From Bacteroidales bacterium (lineage in GTDB: Bacteria > Bacteroidota > Bacteroidia > Bacteroidales > UBA932), in assembly GCA_017423025.1 (NCBI GenBank), contig JAFPGC010000045.1, positions 54,267-118,266 on the forward strand: a stretch of 64,000 nucleotides of DNA, written 5' to 3'. This document shows, piece after piece, positions 26,683-34,153 of this stretch (position 1 is the first letter of the stretch; each line of letters begins with the position of its first letter). The position numbers and the translations under genes were made by a program. The notes under the pieces are model-generated. The model had not been told where the DNA came from. It saw only the letters and a program-made list of their open reading frames with translations, and searched no databases.

Positions 26683-29600
26683 TTATTTAACAATGCAGAC
26701 GGCCACGCGGTTGGAGGCGGGAGATGCAGAAGCATTCCTGTCAGAACCAGCGGCGGAGGTGACGATACGGCCAGCGGCGATGCCGGCTTTCTTCAGCATG
26801 TCGGCCACGACGGCGGCACGCTTCTCAGAGAGAGTCTGGTTGATCTGCTTGGTGCCGGTGGCGCTGTCGGCATAGCCGGAGATGGCAACCTTGGCATCAG
26901 GGTTCTCCTTGAGGATCTGGCAGATCTGGCCCAGTTTGAAGGCTTCGTCCGGACGGATTTCGGCCTTGCCGATGATGAAGTAGAGGTCGTCCTCGTAGGA
27001 GCCGTCCAGGCCACCCTTGTAAACAACCTTCTCCACGATCTTCTCTACGGGCTTCTCAACAATCTTTTCCTTGATGACTTCCTTGATGATCTCCTGGGTA
27101 GTAGGAGCGACGGCAACCTTCTGCTTGGGCTTGGCTGCGAAGGTCAGGTTCACACCGAAGGTGACGGTCTTGTAGGAACCGTTGCTGCCGAAGCGGCTGG
27201 AAGCGGCGCCGGCGGCGATGGTACCACCGGTTTCAGGATCGATACCGGACCAGTTGGAAATGGTGAACAGGTCGGTGGCGGCCACATAGAGGCGGAGGTT
27301 GCTGATGCCGGCGTTCTTCAGGCCCTGACCAGGGATGGTGTAGGAGAACACGAGGTCTTTCAGCTTGAGGTAAGTACGGCTGTTCCAGTACTGGTAATCC
27401 AGGCTGTTGGTGTAACCGTAACGAGGGAATACCTGAGAGTGGTTGGCATCGGTCCAAGGCTGTACGCGGGCCAGCTGGGCACCGCCACCCATATTGGTTC
27501 CGAAGGCGTAAGGGTCAAGGCCGATGAAGTGGGTCTTGTCACCCTGGGCCCAACGGAAGTTGAAGTACAGGCTGAAGTTCTTCCACTTCAGGGTGTTGGC
27601 GAAGTTGATGGTGAACAGAGGATCCGGGGAACCGAGGTACTGACGGTCGTCAGCATCGATGTCACCGTCACCGTCGTAGTCTTCGAACTTGAGGTCACCG
27701 GGCTTGGCATCGGGCTGCACCTTGTGGGCGTCAATCTCTGCCTGGCTGTTGAAGATGCCCAGGAGCTTCAGATCGTAAGCGGCGCCCAGGGGACGTCCCA
27801 CCATGAGGGCGTAGTAAGACTCACGGCCGTAGGAAACGGCGTTAGCTACGTCGTCGGCTTCCTTACCGTTGTAGTCCGGGCCGAAGAGGGAGACGAGCTT
27901 GTTCTCGTTGGTGTCGAACACGAGGTTGGTTTCCCAGCGGAAGGTCTTGTTACCGTCGCCGTTGAAGTTCACGGTGTTGAGGGTGAATTCAATACCTCTG
28001 TTGGTTATCAGACCTACGTTGTCGTTAACATCGTTGAAACCGGAGATGTAAGGGGCGGAACGGGCCACCAGCATATTGGTGGTGCGGCCGGTGTAGATAT
28101 CGAAGCTACCGTTGATGCGGTTGTTCACGATGGAGAAGTCGAGACCGAGGTTGAGCTTCTCAACGGTTGCCCAGGTGAGGGAACGGTTGGGAAGGTTGGT
28201 CAGGGTCATACCCAGGGTGCTGGCGTCGCCCAGCCAGGTCATGGTGATGGCACCGCTGTTGGAGGTAGCCTTGCCCATGGTAGCCTGCGTGGCACCTGCA
28301 CTGACGTTACGGGAACCGTTCTGACCCCAGCTGAGACGCAGCTTCAAGAAGTCGAAGAAGTTCAGGTTCTTGATGAAGTTCTCATTGCTGAGCACCCAGG
28401 CGGCGCTGGCGCCGTAGAAGTTACCCCACTTGTGGCCGTCGGCGAAAGCGGAGAAACCATCACGACGGAAGTTACCGGTGATGTAGTACTTGTTGGCGAA
28501 GTTGTAGTTGAGGCGGGCCAGATAACCTACGGCCTGCGTCTCGACGCGGTTGCGATAGGTGTCAGTCACGGAGTTGGCAGCCTCGATGTTGTACACACCC
28601 AGGGTGGTAGGAGTGGGATAACCGGTGAAGGAGGTTCCCATGGTGTTGCTGTTGGTAGCCTCACGGGTGTAACCGACGGTGGCGTCTACATGGTGACGGC
28701 CGAAGTCACGGTTGAAGGTGAGGATCTGGTCCAAGTTCCAGGCAATGTAGTTGGAGGAAGAGATCTGACCGGTAACGTTGCCGATGTACTGCATCGGGTT
28801 CTGCATCTGGGTCACGTCTTCCGTGTTCACGGACATTTCGGGCTTGTTGTAAACGTCGCCGTAGCCGCTGTTGCGCTGGCCCTGGAGGGTGATCTTATAG
28901 CTCAGGCCCTTGAGGAAGGGGAAATCGATCTGGGCATAAGCCACACCATTGACGTTCATGCTCTTACTGAGGCGGTCCGTATAAGCGTAGGAGTCGTTCT
29001 TACCGGCGCCGATGTAAGGGCTGGCGGTGTTGTTGTCCGGAACGCTGTTGTACCAGTTCTCATATCCGGTCTGACGGGCATAGACAAAGGAGAGGGGGGT
29101 GTACCACATGGCGTAGCGGATGTTGGCGCTCTGGCCCCAGCTGGTGGAGGACAGGAAGTTGGCCTTGGCACCCAGGGAGAGCCAGTCGGTGATCTTGAAG
29201 TCAATCTTGGCCATGGCACCGAACTTCTCATAGTCGTCACCCTTGCGGATACCCTGCTGACGGGTATAGTCGCTGGACACGTAGTAGGTTACGCGCTCGC
29301 TGCCACCGCTGACGGAAACGTCATACTTCTGACCGACACCCTTGCGGGAAATCTCGTCCAGCCAGTTGACCCACTTGCCTTCGTTCCAGGCTTCCAGTTC
29401 ACGGGCGGAGAGCATACCGGTGTAACGGGCAGCGTCGTCCAGGCTGGAGAAGCTGGACCACTCCTTGTCCTTGTAGTCCACGTTGCCGGCACCCTTCTTG
29501 CTGTAGAAGCGGTTCTTCAGGAAGGTCTCCTTGTCGCTCACCATCTTGGGCATGCGGCTCCAGTCGGAGATGCTCACCTGGGCGTTGAAGTTCACCGTGG

Positions 29601-30339
29601 GAACATCGGAGGTGCCGCGCTTGGTGGTGATGATGATAACACCGTTAGCAGCACGGGAACCGTAGATAGCGGCAGCGGAAGCGTCCTTCAGGACGTCGAT
29701 GCTCTCGATATCGGCCGTGTTGATGGAGTTGATGGAGCCATAGGAGAGGACACCGTCGATAACCAGCAGGGGCTGGTTGACGCTCTGGGCCGATGCAGAC
29801 ATGGAACCGCCGGTAGGGATGGAGTTCTTACCACGGATGGTCATGGTCTGGGTGTTGTCACCGGAGGCGCTGCTGGTAGGAGCATAGCTGAGACCAGCTA
29901 CCTTGGAGGACAGGGCGGAGAGAGCGTTGGGGTTAGGCAGGGAAGAGACGTTGGAGTCATTGCCATAGTTTACACTGGCAATGGCGCCGGAAACGTCACG
30001 CTTGCGCGCAGTACCGTAACCCACAACCACCACGTCGTCCAGGAACAGGGTGTCCTCTTCGAGAACGACTTTGATGTTCTTTTGACCACGGACTGCGATT
30101 TCCACAGTCTTGTAGCCAATGGAAGAGATGACGAGGGTGGCGTTATCCGCAACGCGGATGCTGAACAGACCATCCAAGTCAGTTGCTACACCAGTGGAGG
30201 AGCCCTTTACCATGACTCCTGCACCGATCACAGGTTCGCCCTTCTGGTCGACGACCTTACCGGTGACGACACTCTGAGCGAACGCCTGCACACCCAATAC
30301 CAGGCATGCAAGCGCAACCATAATGAATCGTTTTAGCAT
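26683..30339 (-). CDS. susC: SusC-type TonB-dependent transporter with C-terminal OmpA-like domain
   Basis: A 1218-residue outer-membrane importer. The start at 30339 gives signal peptide MLKRFIMVALACLVLGVQA. A carboxypeptidase-regulatory-like beta domain (about 24-110) leads to the family segment DDVVVVGYGTARKRDVSGAI and the plug (IYGSRAANGVIIITTK). The barrel ends in a normal SusC-type terminus, GVNLTF at residue 1067. Instead of stopping, the frame continues for 151 residues: a Lys/Glu-rich linker (KEVIKEKIVEKPVEKIVEK) and an OmpA-C-like peptidoglycan-binding domain with ISGYADSATGTKQINQ, LSEKRAAVVADMLKKAGI and a final NRVAVCIVK. The Asp and Arg that grip diaminopimelate in OmpA appear conserved (GYAD; EKRA). 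It is followed by susD. Confidence 0.95.
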   Translation of the reverse strand: MLKRFIMVALACLVLGVQAFAQSVVTGKVVDQKGEPVIGAGVMVKGSSTGVATDLDGLFSIRVADNATLVISSIGYKTVEIAVRGQKNIKVVLEEDTLFLDDVVVVGYGTARKRDVSGAIASVNYGNDSNVSSLPNPNALSALSSKVAGLSYAPTSSASGDNTQTMTIRGKNSIPTGGSMSASAQSVNQPLLVIDGVLSYGSINSINTADIESIDVLKDASAAAIYGSRAANGVIIITTKRGTSDVPTVNFNAQVSISDWSRMPKMVSDKETFLKNRFYSKKGAGNVDYKDKEWSSFSSLDDAARYTGMLSARELEAWNEGKWVNWLDEISRKGVGQKYDVSVSGGSERVTYYVSSDYTRQQGIRKGDDYEKFGAMAKIDFKITDWLSLGAKANFLSSTSWGQSANIRYAMWYTPLSFVYARQTGYENWYNSVPDNNTASPYIGAGKNDSYAYTDRLSKSMNVNGVAYAQIDFPFLKGLSYKITLQGQRNSGYGDVYNKPEMSVNTEDVTQMQNPMQYIGNVTGQISSSNYIAWNLDQILTFNRDFGRHHVDATVGYTREATNSNTMGTSFTGYPTPTTLGVYNIEAANSVTDTYRNRVETQAVGYLARLNYNFANKYYITGNFRRDGFSAFADGHKWGNFYGASAAWVLSNENFIKNLNFFDFLKLRLSWGQNGSRNVSAGATQATMGKATSNSGAITMTWLGDASTLGMTLTNLPNRSLTWATVEKLNLGLDFSIVNNRINGSFDIYTGRTTNMLVARSAPYISGFNDVNDNVGLITNRGIEFTLNTVNFNGDGNKTFRWETNLVFDTNENKLVSLFGPDYNGKEADDVANAVSYGRESYYALMVGRPLGAAYDLKLLGIFNSQAEIDAHKVQPDAKPGDLKFEDYDGDGDIDADDRQYLGSPDPLFTINFANTLKWKNFSLYFNFRWAQGDKTHFIGLDPYAFGTNMGGGAQLARVQPWTDANHSQVFPRYGYTNSLDYQYWNSRTYLKLKDLVFSYTIPGQGLKNAGISNLRLYVAATDLFTISNWSGIDPETGGTIAAGAASSRFGSNGSYKTVTFGVNLTFAAKPKQKVAVAPTTQEIIKEVIKEKIVEKPVEKIVEKVVYKGGLDGSYEDDLYFIIGKAEIRPDEAFKLGQICQILKENPDAKVAISGYADSATGTKQINQTLSEKRAAVVADMLKKAGIAAGRIVTSAAGSDRNASASPASNRVAVCIVK

Positions 30340-30390
30340 AAATAAACAGTTAATATTAGGGTTAGATGTGTGTTTTTCCGATTCAACATT

Positions 30391-30424
30391 CAAATATATT
30401 AAATTTTTTCATTCGTTGTACAAA
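30391..30424 (-). promoter_or_regulatory. susCD promoter (-33/-7)
   Basis: On the minus strand TTTG (30424-30421) and TATATTTG (30398-30391) are spaced by 22 bp, a Bacteroidota-type promoter. It would give a leader of about 45-50 nt before the ATG at 30339. Confidence 0.6.
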
Positions 30425-30463
30425 TTTTTTTAGTTTTTTTATAAAATAAGGTCAAAAATGCCC

Positions 30464-30494
30464 TTTGAGTTTCGGGATAATATGGTTATTTTTG
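30464..30494 (+). promoter_or_regulatory. Promoter of the helicase-nuclease gene
   Basis: TTTG (30464-30467), a 19-bp spacer and TATTTTTG (30487-30494) form a textbook Bacteroidota promoter. The box ends 3 nt before the ATG at 30498, so the mRNA is probably leaderless. Confidence 0.7.
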
Positions 30495-30497
30495 TCC

Positions 30498-33470
30498 ATG
30501 CTCAAAATCTTGAAAGCTTCGGCCGGTTCCGGCAAGACATACAACCTGGCAAAGGAATACATCCGGCTCATCGTGGGGAGCGACCAGCCCGACGCCTATC
30601 GGCATGTGCTGGCCGTAACCTTTACCAACAAGGCTACGGACGAGATGAAAAGGCGCATCCTCAAGGAGCTGTATACCCTCTCCACCAAACCTGAGGAATC
30701 GCCTTACCTGAAGGATTTCGTGCCCTCGGTGCAGCCCACTGTATCGGCCCTGCAGAAGCGCGCGGCGCATCAGCTCTCGGCCATTCTGAACGACTATTCC
30801 GCCTTTGCCGTGAGCACCATCGACCGCTTTTTCCAGCAGACGCTTCGCGCCTTTTCCCGGGAGATCGGCCAGTTCGCCTCCTACCAGGTTCAGGTAGACC
30901 GCGAATCGCTTCTGACAGAGAGCGTTGACCGTGTTCTGGACGCCTTGTCGGAGAAGGACACTCCCATGCTGGACTGGCTCACGCGAAGCGCCCGTGAAAG
31001 CCTGCAGGAGCGGGGCCGGATCGGCCTGGAAGAAGACCTTCAAAAGATGGCTTCAGACCTTTCCCAGGTGCCTGAGGGGGAGATTAAGTACGACAAGGAA
31101 GCCATGACCCGCCTGCGCAAACAGTGCGAGAGTATTGTCAAGGAATACCCCGAAAAACTGAAAGCGGCGGTAACGGCCATTTTGGACGCCCTCCATAGTG
31201 TGGGGGTGGAGCCGGAAGATACCAACCGCGGCTTCCTCAAAGCCATCCGGAAGAACCTGGACGGAGTAGAAAAACCCAGCGCCGCCTTTGTCAAGAATGC
31301 TGAAGATCCCGAGCTGTGGTTCGCCAAGGCCAAAGCCCATTTGCTCCCCGCTGTCCAGCCTGTGCTGGAAGGCCCTCTCCAAGCCTATCTGGAGCTTTTC
31401 GGCCGGGATTTTCAGGAGTACAATACGGCCCTTATCCTCAAGGGACAGCTCTATAGCCTGGGCGTGGCGCGGGAGCTGAGGGACGCCTTTACCCAGATCC
31501 AAAAAGAGAAAAACGTCCTCTCCCTGGACGATTCCAATACCATCCTCCAGAAAATCATAGACGGAACCGACACCCCGTTCATCTATGAAAAGATGGGCGT
31601 GCGGTACGAGGATTTCCTTCTGGACGAGTTTCAGGACACTTCCGATATCCAGTGGAGCAACTTCCGCCCGCTGGTGCATGGCAGCGTAGATTCCGGCAAC
31701 GACTCCCTGGTGGTGGGAGATGTGAAGCAGAGCATCTACCGCTGGCGGGGAAGCGACTGGAACCTGCTGGGGAGCCGCCTGGAGCAGGAATTCCGCCAGC
31801 CGGAAGTAAAACCGCTGGATGGCAACTACCGCACTTGCAAGGAAATTGTGCATTTCAACAACGGCTTCTTCCACCATGCCGCAGAGCAGATGGATGCGCT
31901 CCTGGGAACGGACCGCATCTCCCGGTTGTATGCCGATGTAAAACAGGAGGTACGCTTCAAAGACCCGGCCCCCGGTTCGGTGGAAGTTCTCTTCACGGAC
32001 GATCAGATGGGAGAAATCCTCAAGACGCTGGACCAGGTACGAGATAGGGGAGCCCTGTGGGCTGATGTGGCCATCCTCGTTCGCGGCAACGACGAAGGCG
32101 CCCGGATAGCCGAGGAACTGGTAGCCCACGGCTACCCCGTGGTTTCGGACGATTCCCTCTATGTGAAGACCTCCGTCACGGTGCGCCGCCTTGTTTCGCA
32201 ACTATCTCTGGTAGAGTCTGTTCCGCGTGAGGGAAAACCCGACGTAGCCGGCTATATGGCGCGTTCCCTCCAGGTGGAGATTCCAGAGAAATACCACTCG
32301 CTGGTAGAGTTGGCGGAATCCATCCTCCGGGATCTCCGCAAGGCCGATCCGGACAAGTTCAAGGCCGAGATTCCCTACATTCAGTCCTTCATGGATTACC
32401 TCCAGGAATGGACGGCCACGGGCGGCAACAAACTGGACGCTTTCCTCCGTAACTGGGAAGAGGCCAAACCCAAGATTTCCTCCCCGGCGGCGGGCAACTC
32501 CGTGCGGGTGATGACCATCCACAAGTCCAAGGGCCTGGAATTCCCGTTCGTGATAGTGCCCTTCGCAGAAAAGGTTACGCTGTACAAAGCCCCCACCGCC
32601 TGGGCCCGGCCGCAGGTGGAAGGCTCGGCCCTGGAAGGGGAGGCCGAAGGTCTTTATCGCGTAGAACTGGACAAGACATCGGCCGATTCTTTCTTCGGGG
32701 AAGAGTTCAGGAAGGAGCTTGTGATGCAGGCCATCGACAACATCAATGTCTTCTATGTAGCCCTGACCCGCGCGCAGTACGGACTCAAAGTGATAGCGGC
32801 AACGCCGCCCAAAACGCTCACCTGGAAGAACCTCTCCCACTTCCTGTACGATTATGTGAAAACGAATGATTATCAGGTAGGTACACCTTATGATTTTCAT
32901 GAGCTCAAGCGTGAGGAAAGCAAAGTTCAGGAGTTGGAGCTGGATTATGTCTCCTACCCGGCCGACAGCGGCAGCCGCCTGCGTTTCAGCCCGGAGGCGG
33001 TCGATTATTTCGGGGAAGATGGCATGGTAGGTCCGGAGGCCAGCACCCGCATACGCGGCAATGTGCTGCACGGAATCCTGCAGGCCGTCACCGTTCCGGA
33101 AGACCTCCCCGGCGCCGTGGATGCCGCCATCCTGTCCGGAGACCTCCCGCTGGCCATGAAGGAAGAGACCTTGAATCTCCTGGGCGCCCGCATAGCCTCC
33201 GTGAAGGAGCGCGGCTGGTTCTCGCCGGAGGTGCGCGTCCGCAGCGAGGCGGCCATCTTCTCTGCCGAAGGAAAGGAGTTCCGTCCCGACCGGGCGGTCC
33301 TTTATCCCGACGGCTCCGTGCAGGTGATCGATTATAAGTTCGGCCAGCCGGAAGAGAAATACAAGTACCAGGTAAGAGATTACGTAAATCTCTACAAGAA
33401 AATGGGTTATAAAAAAGTTGAGGGCTACATCTGGTATTTGGAAGATAATTTGATTATCTTTGTAAGCTAA
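30498..33470 (+). CDS. UvrD/RecB-type (AddA-like) helicase-nuclease
   Basis: A 990-residue superfamily 1 DNA helicase fused to a nuclease, likely for double-strand-break repair and recombination. Helicase motifs in order: ASAGSGKTYNLA (Walker A, residues 6-17), VTFTNKATDEM, LLDEFQDTS (Walker B), VGDVKQSIYRWRGSD, VMTIHKSKGLEFPFVIVP and YVALTRAQ. The C-terminal PD-(D/E)XK nuclease core shows RPDRAVLYPDG and VIDYKFG. I chose the ATG at 30498 because the Walker A motif begins right after it and the promoter box overlaps any earlier start. No AddB-like partner lies next to it in this window. The DUF4290 gene follows 14 nt later but has its own promoter box. Confidence 0.92.
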   Translation: MLKILKASAGSGKTYNLAKEYIRLIVGSDQPDAYRHVLAVTFTNKATDEMKRRILKELYTLSTKPEESPYLKDFVPSVQPTVSALQKRAAHQLSAILNDYSAFAVSTIDRFFQQTLRAFSREIGQFASYQVQVDRESLLTESVDRVLDALSEKDTPMLDWLTRSARESLQERGRIGLEEDLQKMASDLSQVPEGEIKYDKEAMTRLRKQCESIVKEYPEKLKAAVTAILDALHSVGVEPEDTNRGFLKAIRKNLDGVEKPSAAFVKNAEDPELWFAKAKAHLLPAVQPVLEGPLQAYLELFGRDFQEYNTALILKGQLYSLGVARELRDAFTQIQKEKNVLSLDDSNTILQKIIDGTDTPFIYEKMGVRYEDFLLDEFQDTSDIQWSNFRPLVHGSVDSGNDSLVVGDVKQSIYRWRGSDWNLLGSRLEQEFRQPEVKPLDGNYRTCKEIVHFNNGFFHHAAEQMDALLGTDRISRLYADVKQEVRFKDPAPGSVEVLFTDDQMGEILKTLDQVRDRGALWADVAILVRGNDEGARIAEELVAHGYPVVSDDSLYVKTSVTVRRLVSQLSLVESVPREGKPDVAGYMARSLQVEIPEKYHSLVELAESILRDLRKADPDKFKAEIPYIQSFMDYLQEWTATGGNKLDAFLRNWEEAKPKISSPAAGNSVRVMTIHKSKGLEFPFVIVPFAEKVTLYKAPTAWARPQVEGSALEGEAEGLYRVELDKTSADSFFGEEFRKELVMQAIDNINVFYVALTRAQYGLKVIAATPPKTLTWKNLSHFLYDYVKTNDYQVGTPYDFHELKREESKVQELELDYVSYPADSGSRLRFSPEAVDYFGEDGMVGPEASTRIRGNVLHGILQAVTVPEDLPGAVDAAILSGDLPLAMKEETLNLLGARIASVKERGWFSPEVRVRSEAAIFSAEGKEFRPDRAVLYPDGSVQVIDYKFGQPEEKYKYQVRDYVNLYKKMGYKKVEGYIWYLEDNLIIFVS
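33455..33462 (+). promoter_or_regulatory. -7 promoter box for DUF4290/ftsK operon
   Basis: TATCTTTG lies inside the last codons of the helicase gene and 22 nt before the ATG at 33485. Confidence 0.5.
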
Positions 33471-33484
33471 AGAAAATACTCTAT

Positions 33485-34153
33485 ATGGAAGCGACTGAGA
33501 ATTCTATTAAGCTTTATTACAATACAGAAGTCGAAAAACTGCAGATGCCCGAGTACGGTCGCAACGTGCTCAAGATGGTGGAGCAGCTCAAGGATATTCC
33601 GGACAGGGCCAAGCGTACGGAACAGGCCCAGGCCGTGGTAAAGGTCATGGAAAGCCTGAATCCCCAGGTACATCAGCAGGAAAACTTCGCCCAGAAGCTC
33701 TGGGACCATCTGTTCATCATAGCCGACTACGACCTGGATGTGGATTCGCCCTATCCCAAGCCCGTCCGTGAGGTGGTGAACAGCAAGCCGGACCCGATTC
33801 CGCTCAACACCAAGCCCATCCGTGCCCGTCATTACGGCCGCAACATCGAGAGCATCCTGGATCTTATCGCCTCGGAACCCGAAGGGGAAACCAAGACGGC
33901 CATGATCCGCTCCCTGGCCATCTACATGCGGCAGCAGTACCTTATCTGGAACAAGGACACCGTGGCCGATGCCACCATCTTCCAGGACATCGAGCGCCTC
34001 TCCGGAGGCCGCGTCCGGGTCCCGGAAGGCATCGAACTGTCCAAGATATCGGCCGATGCCAACTTCAACCGCCCGGGTATGAACCTGAATTTCGGAGGAG
34101 GCAAGAATGGCAAGTTCAACCGCAATTTCAGAGGTAAAAAAGGCAAGAAGTAA
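33485..34153 (+). CDS. DUF4290 family protein
   Basis: A 222-residue cytoplasmic protein of the Bacteroidota-specific DUF4290 family (function unknown). The conserved helical core includes EYGRNVLKMVEQLKDIPDR, LWDHLFIIADYDLDVDSPYP and ARHYGRNIESILDLIA. The C-terminal tail is low-complexity and basic, rich in Gly, Asn, Lys and Arg (NFGGGKNGKFNRNFRGKKGKK region), which suggests nucleic-acid contact. Its stop codon shares a base with the start of ftsK (TAATG), so the two are co-translated. Confidence 0.88.
   Translation: MEATENSIKLYYNTEVEKLQMPEYGRNVLKMVEQLKDIPDRAKRTEQAQAVVKVMESLNPQVHQQENFAQKLWDHLFIIADYDLDVDSPYPKPVREVVNSKPDPIPLNTKPIRARHYGRNIESILDLIASEPEGETKTAMIRSLAIYMRQQYLIWNKDTVADATIFQDIERLSGGRVRVPEGIELSKISADANFNRPGMNLNFGGGKNGKFNRNFRGKKGKK

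Noticed and set aside
27439-30336. 965-codon open frame on the plus strand opposite susC
   Set aside because: It mirrors the susC codons on the opposite strand, has no signal or domain, and GC-rich third positions make such shadows common. Similar long shadows lie opposite the GH92, GH28, GH3, GH31 and phosphatase genes and were left out.
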